The translations under genes and the position numbers were made by a program. Shown in pieces: positions 21,901-31,544 of a stretch of DNA of 64,000 nt. The stretch lies in NCBI GenBank assembly GCA_022559845.1, contig CM040125.1:291076200-291140199 (forward strand), read 5' to 3'. Within the stretch, counting starts at the first letter, position 1, and every line of letters starts with the position of its first letter. The stretch comes from Amorphophallus konjac. Its lineage: Eukaryota > Streptophyta > Magnoliopsida > Alismatales > Araceae. Below the pieces are notes generated by a model. It was not told the DNA's origin. It saw only the letters and a program-made list of their open reading frames with translations, and ran no database searches.

Positions 21901-22068
21901 TTGCACCTATAAATAAATTCTTTTAAGTTTGTAAATAAATAAAATATTTATATAGCTAACTTATTGATCAAATATACCTGTGTCTGAAGAAGATGGTAGC
22001 GAGGAGATAGTAGTGCCCCTCTCACTGCTAGATCTCCTCCCACCCCTACTACGACCTCCTCGCACCAT
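15919..22068 (-). CDS. CACTA second transposon protein (PF03004 Transposase_24, TNPA-like), 15 exons, open frame
   Basis: Built by following GT-AG borders. Exons: 22068-21978, 21906-21853, 21789-21733, 21666-21637, 21573-21517, 21450-21394, 21327-21271, 21204-21148, 21081-20952, 20875-20746, 20660-20334, 20257-20153, 20061-19651 and 16011-15919; all donor and acceptor phases agree and no stop interrupts (a further small exon cannot be excluded). The protein starts MVRGGRSRGGRRSSSE, has a Pro-rich repeat region, then MKFEPHGAVHHSTELM, RSFQFTCGHDAARCRRAW and a core (WKAHRPLWMRQEDWEISCDH, RPPSFLEVFDRTHKKKG, DPVEWVAAAGVPKKGRIYG) typical of plant En/Spm PF03004 proteins. A Gln-rich coiled segment (MQRQQQHFQQEISSQ) and an acidic tail ending DDMDDEDIDDVPDIS follow. 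It is expected to bind subterminal repeats in the nucleus. Confidence 0.85.
16148..19555. repeat. 179-bp satellite array within the last intron of the CACTA second gene
   Basis: The motif GACCCCCGGAC recurs at 16148, 16327, 16506, 16685, 16864, 17043, 17222, 17400, 17579, 17758, 17937, 18116, 18295, 18474, 18653, 18832, 19011, 19190, 19368 and 19547. That is 19 intervals of 179 bp, two of them 178. Variants alternate (CCGGACATCC with GATTTAGATT against CCGGGCATCC with GATTTGGATT). A distinct subtype with CCTGACCTGGGAG starts at 16148, 16864, 17758, 18832 and 19190, giving blocks of 4, 5, 6 and 2 units. The array lies wholly between donor 19650 and acceptor 16012. The unit length is in the range of nucleosomal and centromeric satellites. 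Confidence 0.95.
21075..21804 (-). repeat. Tandem exon-intron duplication, 123-bp module
   Basis: Modules of 123 bp, each with a 57-nt exon flanked by TTCTTGCAG and GTATGTATAT, occur at exons 21789-21733, 21573-21517, 21450-21394, 21327-21271 and 21204-21148. A shorter diverged 30-nt exon lies at 21666-21637. Every exon is a multiple of three and enters in phase 1, so each adds GLSGLPPVVHTPPPPPPAA or a close variant (the short one adds LSGKKTRGS). The exon before (21906-21853, 54 nt) and the start of the one after (21081) are related. The long ORF that reads straight through this region in another frame is an artefact of intron homogeneity. Confidence 0.85.
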
Positions 22069-22193
22069 TTCCTTATTAATAACAAAACAATTAATACATA
22101 TTAATCCACAATTATATAAGGCTAGACAAATGTTATTTAAAATTATGCTTAAAAGTAAGAATCTTCTTACTAAATTATCAAAACATGCCTCCC

Positions 22194-25100
22194 TCATGTT
22201 GATATATCTAGCTCAACTTCATCATCTTCGTCATCCATAGTAGTCTCATGAGATTCAAAATCTTCATCTTCATCTGATTCTTCCTCCCCTCTAACATCAA
22301 CATTTAGCTCCGTCGGATCGACTTCTTCCACGCCATCTCGCGTACGTAATGACAGTGGCTCATCAGATTCGTCCATATTAAACCTAGAGGAACCGACAAC
22401 GCCAACTTCGTCTGATTGATAATATTAGCACGAGCAACCTCTGAGACATCTCCACTCATAGTTAACTCATAAGTGGGAAAGAGTTTTGAGTTAACCCTGC
22501 AAACTGCCCACCAATCTCTATTCTTGGATGATGGATAGCTTGAATAGTACACTTGCTGGGCTTGTGCGGCTAAAATGAACGGTTCATAGGTCTTAAGTTT
22601 AAACCTATGCTTGACATTGACAATCCCATAATTTGTGTCATGTAGAACAGAATTAGGATCAAACCATTGACACTTAAATATATATACATGATTGTCTTGT
22701 CCCAAATACTGAAGTTCTAAGACTTCTTCAATAATACCATAGTAGTCCAATTCCATTTCATTGTATAAATTTCCCTTCACACATACGCCGCTGTTCATCG
22801 TAGACTTATTTCGCCCATAATCCCTTGTATGAAATTTGTATCCATTCACAATATATCCCGGATAGGCACGTGTCTGGTTCGAGGGGCCATAACTTATCTG
22901 TTGTACTCTTTGATCAGTAATGAGACCTTGTTCAACCTATATTCAAATTAGAGTAGTTAAAATAATAACAATTACCTCAACATACGTAAATACAAACATA
23001 TATATTCAGAGTTCACACTAACTCGGTTTCTTAGCCATTTGGAAAAAAACTTGTCGCGTTCTTTTTCAATCTCCACATCCTGGATATTTGGACATTTTTC
23101 AGCTAATTCTGAATCAAATTGTCTGCAATATAAATGTAGCACCCCGTAAAAAAAATGATTAAAAAAATTGATAAAGCCAATGTATAGACTTTGTGAAGTC
23201 AATGTTGTATAGACTTTGAGGAAGCCAATGTATAGACTTTGAGGAAGCCAATGTATAGACTTTGTGAAGTCAATGTTGTATAGACTTTGAGGATGTATAG
23301 ACTTATGGAGTTGCTAGAAATGTGAATTAATATCTTACTCAACATAAGGTTCAATCTCGAGACAATTCAAAAGAATATATATCTCAGCGGCGTGCAACTC
23401 TCTATCTTCGAGCGTGCGAGTCAAGCAACGTCCGAACGCACGTCCAGGATGTTTAAATATGGAGAGCCGATCGGACGATTCATCCACTCCCCCATCATCA
23501 TTACGTGGAGGTCGAGTACGACGAGTTTGAATCTCTGGCTCAAAGTACATAGAACAGAAGTTCGAAATTTCTTCAAGAATGTATGCCTCAGCAATCGAAC
23601 CCTCCACCTGTGCCTTGTTGCGAACTTTCATTTTTAATTCATGCATGCACCTACAACAACAAGTCAGATGGCAACAAAATGTAGCGGCTATGGACGACTT
23701 ATAAGTTAACAAAAATTGTCACATACCTCTCAAATGGATACATCCATCGAAATTGTACTGGACCTCCGACGATAGCCTCATATGGCAAATGAACTACCAG
23801 GTGCTCCATCGAATCAAAGAATGCCGGAGGAAATATCTTCTCTAGCTTGCAAATGGTTGTGACAACATCTTGTTCGATAGTTTGTACATCCCGAAGTCTG
23901 AGTTCAGATGCACATAAAATCTTAAAAATTGACTCATCTCAGCTAGTGCTCCCCATATCTGCTTTGGCAACAAATCACGAAATGCAATGGGCAGTAGCCT
24001 CTCCATGAACACATGACAGTCGTGACTTTTCATACCATATATTTTCCCCTCATTAACATTCACACAACGGGCTATGTTGGATGCATATCCATCTGGGAAT
24101 CTCAGTTGTTTCAACCACTGGCATACTTCCTTGATCTGTGTATCATGAAGCACATAAGTTGCTTTAGGCTGCACAGTTTTGCCATTGACACTTTGTAGTT
24201 CCAATTCTGGACGTCTACAAAGCATCTTTAAATCCATACGTGCTTTGGCGTTGTCCTTTGTTTTCCCTTTAACATTCATGATCGTATTGAACACATTATC
24301 AAAAAAATTCTTCTCGGTATGCATGACATCCAGATTGTGTCGTACAAGAAGAGTTGACCAATAAGGTAATTCCCAAAAAATGCTTTTCTTGACCCAGTTG
24401 TGATCCTTTCCAAAATTAGGGAGTTGCCGTGTGCTACCAGACAATTGAACTACATCTGGTAAATTGTGCACCCGTGACGCCATATGTAGACCCGACACCC
24501 GTTGCAAGTCAGCTTCATCCATTTCAACAGTATTTTTTTTAAACGAGTCTTTTTGCCTTCGAAAAGGATGGTCACTTGGTAGCAACCGCCGATGGCAATC
24601 AAACCAGCAGCTTTTCCCCCCATGTTTCAATACAAATGATTTGATATCTTCCATACAGTAAGGACATGCTAGCCTCCCATGTGTGCTCCAACCAGATAGC
24701 ATTCCATATGCAGGGAAGTCACTTATTGTCCACATCAGTGCAGCCTTCATAATAAAATTTTTCTTCCTATATGCATCATAAGTAACAACTCCATCAGTCC
24801 ATAAAACTTTGAGCTCATCAATCAACGGCCTGAGATATATGTCCAAATTTTTTCCAGGACTTTTTAGACCAGGAATTACTAGGGACAAAAACAGATTTTC
24901 TCGCTTCATGCACATGTGCGGCGGAAGGTTGTACGGTGTCATGAACACTGGCCAACAAGAATAAGCTGCCACTGAACCACCGAATGGATTAAAGCCATCT
25001 GTGCATAAACCCAATCGAACATTACGTGACACCCTTGAAAAGGCAAGATGAGTACGACTAAAGTGAGTCCAAGCTTCACCATCGGCAGGATGACTGATTA

Positions 25101-25959
25101 TATCATCGGCACGACGTACTCTTTCGGTGTGCCATGTCATATGCCGAGCCGTCTTTGAGGACATATACAGTCGCTGCAGCCTAGGCACAAGAGGGAAGTA
25201 TCGCAACGCCTTGTAAGGTACATCTTTTGCCTTTGAATTGACCCCCCCCTTAGGTTTGAATCTGTCATGGCCACAAACTGAACATGATATCTTATCTGCA
25301 TCATCTTTGTAATATAACATACAATGATTCGGACATGCATCTATTTTCACATATCCAAGTCCTAAGTCATTGACCATCTTTTTTACACGGTAAAAAGTTT
25401 CTAGCAACTTCTCGTCTCGAGATAACATACTCTTGATCAAGAGGAGGAGACGGTCAAAACAAGTCTCACTGATGTGAAATTCAGATTTCAAGTTCAACAA
25501 CTGTGACACTGCAGACAATCGAGTGTGATTTTCACAACCATCCCACAGCGGCTCATCAGCATCCCTAAGTAGTTCATAAAATCTTCCGGCTATCTTATTC
25601 GGCACTTCATCGTGAATATTAAAACTAGGACCAGCAGCATCTACAACCATATCCACGTACCCACTTGTGCCTGCAATATTGTCGGGATCATACCTCCCGA
25701 ATTGCTCACCATGACACGTCCAATTCGTATAACCATCCACGAACCCTTTCGTGTACAAATGATGTTGCACATCCCATGTTGAACACCACCTCAAGTTTCT
25801 ACAACTTGAACAAGGGCAACGAATGTGACCGTCGCGATCTATTGCTGCATTTGGATTCCCCAATGCAAATTGAATGAAACTCTCAACCCCAAGCTTAAAG
25901 TCATCTGACACCACCCGGTCAACTATTCTACGATACATCCATGAACGATCTGTCGACAT
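22194..25959 (-). pseudogene. CACTA transposase tnp2 (TNPD-like), frameshifted
   Basis: ATG at 25959 (MSTDRSWMYRRI). Exon 1 holds the Transpos_assoc domain (HIRCPCSSCRNLRW), then the Tnp2 core (LCTDGFNPFGGSVAAYSCWP, YLRPLIDELKVLW, WSTHGRLACPYCM, HNLDVMHTEKN, KSHDCHVFMERLLPIAFRDL). A 1-bp deletion in a T-run near 23925 shifts the frame before the DUF4218 part (CKLEKIFPPAFFDSMEHL, GGPVQFRWMYPFER). Introns follow at 23726-23651, 23338-23123 and 23022-22937 with matching phases, then DUF4216 (GYIVNGYKFHT, VYIFKCQWFDP). A second frame change near 22425 precedes the acidic C-terminus ending VELDIST. The enzyme would bind and cut the element ends. As it stands two frameshifts prevent a full product. 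Confidence 0.85.
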
Positions 25960-26112
25960 TTTGCCTGCACCCAATAAATGACAATACACATCCTAACTTT
26001 CAAATCATTACTCATAATATTACACCCGACCCTTTCCTCACATCGTTCATCATAGACCATTTGCAGTTGGAAGAGGAATATTGATTAGATTATCACTTTT
26101 TAACCCATCCAT

Positions 26113-26373
26113 GAAGGTTTGATCGCACAATCACTTACTATATGTGCTGCACGATTTGCTAAAAATTTCGGCATCATCTCCCCACACTTCTCCGATATAC
26201 CAAATATATTTATTGATTTTGAAATTTTCTTAAACACTTACAAGTAAGTGGTTAAGAAAACACTCAAAATCAATAATGGTATATCAGAGAAGAGTGAGGA
26301 GACGCAACCGAAATTCTCAACAAACCATACAAACATATATAGTAAATGACTGCCTAAGTGCGATCAAACATTC
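26113..26373 (-). repeat. Long imperfect hairpin upstream of tnp2
   Basis: Two arms of about 125 nt (26113-26241 and 26244-26373) pair with only a 2-nt apex. The top is TTTCTTAA/TTAAGAAA with CACTTAC/GTAAGTG. Lower down, TTTGATCGCAC pairs with GTGCGATCAAA and AATTTCGG with CCGAAATT. It lies 150-410 nt upstream of the tnp2 ATG in the direction of transcription, so it would fall in the promoter or 5' leader. A transcript would fold into a long double-stranded stem suited to Dicer-like processing. Small RNA output is inferred, not shown. Confidence 0.7.
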
Positions 26374-26380
26374 ACAGACT

Positions 26381-26483
26381 GTCCAAACGGGACAATTCAA
26401 GACTTTGAGGTAGATATATACATTCTCATAAATAAATGAGAACATACATATCAATCCCAAAGTCTTGAACGGGAAGGCACATT
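26381..26483 (-). repeat. Second hairpin upstream of tnp2, pri-miRNA-like
   Basis: Arms 26393-26429 and 26436-26472 are complementary at about 80 percent around a 6-nt loop (TTCAAGACTTTG pairs with CAAAGTCTTGAA). Shape and size resemble a plant microRNA precursor, and rice CACTA elements are known to carry miR820. No known mature sequence is recognised. Confidence 0.6.
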
Positions 26484-26506
26484 GACACGGTTTTAACGCG
26501 CTCTCC

Positions 26507-26545
26507 TGAGGTGCGTGTAATGTTAGGTCGCACCCACGCACCTCA
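26507..26545. repeat. Third short hairpin
   Basis: A perfect 11-bp stem TGAGGTGCGTG/CACGCACCTCA with a 17-nt loop, next to the previous two hairpins. Bases 26546-26869 beyond it are AT-rich with no ORF or repeat that I can see. Confidence 0.6.
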
Positions 26546-26869
26546 ACTCACAGGGAATACCCCATGCATTTATATAACATAAAATTAAATAACAACGTAA
26601 TTATCATTATGCACATATCAAATTAAATAATACCCAAATTACAAAAATTTTCAAATGAATAACATCGAAGCAAAACAATCTACATTTTTGAGCTAAATTA
26701 ACATCAAATTTCTATTAAAATCAGATTTAAAATTATATTTACATGCAATTAAAATCCACAAAGTTTTAAATCACAAAACGAATTTTTTGGGTATTTACCT
26801 ATTGCTATAGAGAATTCTGATTTCTTTGCATTTATCCACATCTTTGTATATATGTACTACTTAAGATAT

Positions 26870-29311
26870 GTGGTCATTCCATTTCTCTATATCTTCTTAT
26901 CATCATAAGACAAGGTTCAAATGGGATCACTTTCAACCTCAGTGGAGCATGTACGGCCTCAAGAATGGTAGGACGTCCTTTTTGCATGAGAATTGCTCCC
27001 ATGCCAGTTCCACTAGCATCACACTCGACTACAAAAGTTTCTGAAAAATCAGGCAAGGCAAGAACTGGGGCAGTTGACATAGCCTCTTTAAGCTATAAGA
27101 AGGCTTGATGAGAAGATGGGCTCCAACTATAACTGTCCTTCTTAAGAAGACTGGTCAGAGGTGCAGCAATAAGACCATAGTTTTTAATAAATTTTCTGTA
27201 GTATCCTGTAAGCCCTAAGAATCCTCTCAAAGCCCTCACAGACCAGGGTACAGGCCAAGTACAAATGGCTTGTAGTTTAGACATGTCCATAGCAACCCCT
27301 TTTTCTGAAATAATGTGGCCAAGATACTCAATTTCTCTGACCCCAAACACACATTTAGACATTTTAGCATACAATTGGTTGTCTACTCATAGTGTCCCTC
27401 ATGTGTTCTAAAGGCAGTTTTGTAAACATCATCAGGATGCATTCTAATTTGATGATAACCCGATCTCAAATCCAGCTTGGAAAAGTACTTGGACCCATGT
27501 AATTCATCCAACAAATCGTCTACTAAGGGTATGGGATATTTGTCTTTAACAGTGTTTTGATTCAGAGCTCGGTAGTCTACACACATTCTCCATGAGCCAT
27601 CCCTTTTCTGAACTAATAACACTGGAGCAGAAAAAGGGCATGTGCTTGATTGCACATGAGAGAGGGAGAGTAGGTCCTTGACTTGATGCTCAATAATCGT
27701 CTTCTGTAGAGGTGAATGTCTATAAGAAGGTTGACAAACTGGCTTTGTTTCATCTAGTAGTTGAATCCGATGGTCATAAGGTCTGGATGGGGGTAAGCCA
27801 TGAGGTTCAGAAAAAACTGCTGAATACTATTCTAGAATGCTGGAAATGTCTTGAGAATAAGAAGTCCCAGTAAACCCACAAGAAGTAGATGAAATATCCG
27901 AAGCTTCCAAGGAAAACAAGTGTAAAGAATAGATGCTTTGGGATTTAGGAAGGTCAGCAGATATTGTTTTAGCAGAAACAATACTTGTGGAAGGGTTAAG
28001 AAGCCCTTGTAATATGAAATCCTGACCATTCAAGGAAAACTTCATGGACATTTGAGAAACGTTTAGGGTTATATATCCAAGTAACTAGAGCCAAGTATTC
28101 CCCAAGATCACATCAACACTGCCAAGAGGAAGAATTAAAAAGTCTAAAGTAAATTACATGCCAGGCATCTTAAGGTTAACTCCAGGACACCAACCCTGTG
28201 AAGAGATTTGGAGACCTGCAGCTATTTTGACAGGGTGGGAATCAAAGTTTGTCACAGATAATCCCAACTTCTTTACAACATGGGGGTCCAAAAAATTATG
28301 GGTGCTCCCATTGTCAATCAAAACCAGGACAGACATGGTACCCATTTTCCCTAATACTTTCAATGTGCCCGGTGATGCTAAGTGAGTAACATATTGAGCT
28401 GACAGAGAGGGTTGTATGACAGGAGAGAATTCAATGAAGGGTTCTGGATCCACACCGTCTAAAGGAGCAAAATCACTATCATCCGGAATAAGATACAGTA
28501 AAAAAAGTTTATGAGGTTGGCATGTGTGGCCTAGAAGCCATTTATCATCACAATTATAACATAGGCCTTTAGCCTTTCGTTCCTGCAACTGTTGTGTAGA
28601 TAACTTTTTAACTGGTGGGTTTACTCCTTTAGGGGAGAATGCTGGCTGAGAGTTTGGAGTAAAAGGTTTCAGTGTCTACGGTGCTGAGAAGATAAAGTGT
28701 GGTGAAGCTCGGCGTCTGGCAGTAAACATTTGTTCTTGAATTCTTGCCAACTCCATAGCATGTGATAAGGAATGGGGCATGAAGGAGCGAACTTCACAGG
28801 CAAGATCCTCTCGTAAACCACTCAGAAAAACACCCAGCAAATGCTTCTCAGAAAGTCCAGTTATTCTATTGTACATGGTCTCAAATTGCCATTGATACGC
28901 AGCTACTGTACCCACTTGTCTGAGTTTACTCAGTTGCCCATGAGAATCCACAGAAGAAACTGCACCAAACCGTGACTCTAACCCAGCTAAAAAGTCATGC
29001 CAAGAAACAGATTCTTTAGAGCTAGAGAAATGCCAAAACCACTGTAAGGCCTCTCCATCCAAATAATAAGATGCTATAGTAACTCGTTGCGTATCCGGAA
29101 CATTATTACAGTAAAAATAGCGATTAGCTTTGAATCGCCATTCAGCTGGGTCATAACTCCCATCAAATTTAGGGAACTCGTGCAACTTATGGCGAAAATA
29201 ACCAGGAATATCAGCCACAGCAGACAGAGAATTTTGGGATTCAAATTTCTCGAAGTTGGACTCCAAAGATTGCATCCGATTAGACATGACTCCAGCTAAT
29301 CCATCAACCAC
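26870..29311 (-). pseudogene. Ty3/gypsy (chromovirus-like) gag-protease-RT-RNase H fragment inside the CACTA
   Basis: gag at 29311-28676 (KLHEFPKFDGSYDPAEWRFK, EALQWFWHF, LAGLESRFG), a knuckle CYNCDDKWLLGHTC and protease VLVLIDNGSTHNFLD at 28588-28154. RT is at 27655-27383 (WRMCVDYRALNQNT, FSKLDLRSGYHQIRM). The frame then jumps at about 27380 from HEGHYE to LYAKMSKCVFG, removing the RT block that should contain the YxDD motif. Next come the connection domain (LRGFLGLTGYYRKFIKNYG) and the start of RNase H ([21 protein letters not shown]), where homology ends near 26930. There are no LTRs, integrase or target duplication, so this is a truncated piece acquired by or inserted in the CACTA. Confidence 0.8.
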
Positions 29312-29449
29312 TAACTAACAACTAATCCATCAGCCACTAACTAAAAAAATGCAACAGGGATATCTAATTTAACTAACCCCGCTCAGAACTGAGTTATAGC
29401 TTCCGAGCTGGTTCAACGGTCTGCGACTCGGCCTGTCGAGCCACTCGAG

Positions 29450-29760
29450 ACATGACACCCCCCTCCCACAAAGCTCCCCCTCCTCCCACCCGCCCTCCTG
29501 CTCCCACTGAGCTCCCCCCCACTGGAACCCTCTCGGATGCCCCTCCCCCCTCCCACCGAGCTCCACGTCCCACAGAGCTTCCCCCCCTCCCACCCCCCTC
29601 CCACAGAGCTCCCCCCCCACTGGAACCCTCTCGGATGCCCCTCCCCCCTCCCAATGAGCTCCCCCCCACTGGAACCCTCTCGGATGCCCCTCCCCCCTCC
29701 CACGGAGCTCCCCGTCCCACCAAGCTCCACCCCCCTCCCACAGAGCTCCCCCCTCTCCTC
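29450..29760. repeat. Pyrimidine-rich minisatellite, about 49-bp unit
   Basis: The block ACTGGAACCCTCTCGGATGC starts at 29521, 29619 and 29668 (spacing 98 and 49), separated by CCCTCCCAC-GAGCTCC runs. The plus strand is almost pure C/T between blocks. ORFs across it in all frames are low-complexity Pro or Gly runs and are not genes. 29312-29449 to its left holds a duplicated CCACTAACTAA and nothing coding. Confidence 0.8.
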
Positions 29761-30197
29761 TGTATGCTGAACAGTCGAGCAAGATCCTACTTCAACTCAT
29801 CATTGCCCGAAGACCGAGTGATATCTATTGATCTACCAATCAAAAAGCTGCTATCATTAGTGGAGTCACTAGAATTAAATGCCACATCTGGAACCCCAAA
29901 AGATTGAGAAACAATTGATGTTGAGAATTCTGCTTGAGTTTCCTTGGAGCCACTGGAATTGGAAATAATGTTGTTTGAAGTGAGATTAGTCTGATAGTCT
30001 TTGCCAGAGCTTATATTTTTTGCTAGTAAAGGATCACTAGGCATTGGTATCCCAAGAGGGTTATCAATGTCAACTCCAAAAAGGACATTGTTTCTCGGAT
30101 CAGAAGTTGGAACTTCACTTTCCTGCATACCATCTGAACTAAAAATTAATGATTGTTGATTGAATGAAGGTTCTTTGATGGTGTTCTTGTAAACTCT
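29757..30197 (-). pseudogene. Captured auxin response factor (ARF) gene fragment
   Basis: The minus-strand frame gives VPTSDPRNNVLFGVDIDNPLG, then STSIVSQSFGVPDVAFNSS, then GRSIDITRSSGNDELK, a TAG stop, and DLARLFSIQ. The first two match the middle-to-late region of plant ARFs of the activator class. The last is the start of the PB1 (Aux/IAA-type) dimerisation domain, normally GRSIDITRYSGYDELK followed by Gln-Asp-Leu-Ala-Arg. The 25-35 residues that should lie between them (the QRMRT..KV.KRG.V segment) are missing, and a CAG to TAG change interrupts the frame. No DNA-binding domain is present. In the cell ARFs bind auxin-response elements; this piece can only be a transcript fragment. Its place inside a CACTA suggests transduplication. 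Confidence 0.75.
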
Positions 30198-30800
30198 GGC
30201 TATTTATTGCGTTTAGAATGTCACATGCCCGGGAAAGGAAAAATGCAGCTATCATCAAGTTCTGTCCGGGGCAAGACTAGGAACATGTGTAGCATTTCAC
30301 ACAAGCGATTTATTTTTTTTAAAAAAAATAACCTGTGTATCGTTAAACTAAACCCATGGTTGTTCAGTCCAAATCAGTCTCCGTGGGTCCGACGAGTCTC
30401 CCCAGTCTAATTCAGTCCAAATTAATCAGGAAGAAGCTACCCAGGGAGATCCCAAGTGATGTGAAATTGTTCACAGTGGCCAATTTGGGCAGGGAGTGAG
30501 ACGGTCACTTAGGCCACGGGTCCAAATTATCTATGACTCCGTTAGGTGGAGTTTGGCTGGATTTGTGGGGATGAGTTTTAAAATTCTACTCATTAAAATA
30601 TCTGACATCTCTATCATTTTAATCAAATGTAGATTAAGATCTTGACTTATGCGCCCTGATAGATTTTTGGAGGAGAATAAGACATGTTCAAACTGAGTCT
30701 ATTTTCGAAATTTGCGATATCTCACTCCAACAAGTTTTTAGATAGATTCTACAAATTAAAATACATCCACCTAATGTTCAAACTAGATTTTACAAGAACA
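30198..30800. other. Unassigned CACTA sequence between ARF fragment and minisatellite
   Basis: Mixed-composition non-coding DNA. No ORF, repeat or terminal motif is recognised. The part next to the ARF fragment could be further captured genomic sequence (intron), but nothing proves it. Confidence 0.4.
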
Positions 30801-30809
30801 GCATCATAA

Positions 30810-31210
30810 TGCGAGGGGGAGAGGGGCCACGGACAGGGGAAGAGAGGGCAGTGGAGGGGGTGGGGGAGGGCGGCCAGAGGGAGTGAGGGAGCGCGAGAGG
30901 GGAGAGGGAGAGGGAGTGAGGGAGCCGGACAGGGGAGAGAGGGCAGTGGAGGGGGTGGGGGAGGGCGGCCAGAGGGAGTGAGGGAGCGCGAGAGGGGAGA
31001 GGGAGAGGGAGTGAGGAGGGCGGCCAGAGGGAGTGAGGGAGCGCGAGAGGGGAGAGGGAGAGGGAGTGAGGGAGCCGGACAGGGGAGAGAGGGCAGTGGA
31101 GGGGGTGGGGGAGGGCGGCCAGAGGGAGTGAGGGAGCGCGAGAGGGGAGAGGGAGAGGGAGTGAGGGAGCCGGACAGGGGAGAGGGAGAGGGATTGAGGG
31201 AGGGGAACAT
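30810..31210. repeat. Purine-rich minisatellite, 95/55-bp units
   Basis: CGGCCAGAGGGAGTGAGGG recurs at 30871, 30966, 31021 and 31116 (spacing 95, 55, 95), joined by GAGAGGGGAGAGGGAGAGGG runs. The plus strand is nearly all G/A, with many G-runs able to form quadruplexes. The 150-250-codon Pro/Ser-Arg ORFs across it are compositional artefacts. 31211-31544 is GC-rich with a degenerate GGCGACGGCGAGGATGGCGG repeat and no supported gene. Confidence 0.8.
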
Positions 31211-31544
31211 GATCGGGAGAGAGAGAGGGAGAGGGAGGCCACTTACCGGCCGGCGGCGACGGCGACCGTGGGAAGAGGATGATGGCGGCGACGGCGACCA
31301 CGACCACGACCGTGAGAGGGAGGGAGGTTGGCGAATGGCGGCGACGGCAAGGACGGCGAGGACGGCGGGGTCTCCGGTGACGGCGAGGATGGCGGGGCCT
31401 CCGGCTACGGCGAGGATGGCGGCTCCGGCGGCGAAGACGGCTCCTGCGGCGACGACCGCAAGCAGAGGGCAGAGGAAGGAGAGAGTGAGAGGGAGAGTGG
31501 GGGGGTGGAAATGGGGCCGGGTGGAAGAGGCGGGAAAGGCGGAA

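Noticed and set aside
23151..23300. Short direct repeats of GTATAGACTTTG
   Set aside because: Real 20-35-bp repeats, but they lie in a tnp2 intron (23338-23123) and show no larger organisation; considered a simple local duplication.
29369..29907. Pro-rich and Gly/Glu-rich ORFs on both strands
   Set aside because: Same reason: the 49-bp C/T minisatellite. Only the ARF-like stretch to its right has protein-level content.
29757..30197. Intact or expressed host ARF gene
   Set aside because: Only the late middle region and the PB1 start are present, with a deletion and a stop, inside transposon termini.
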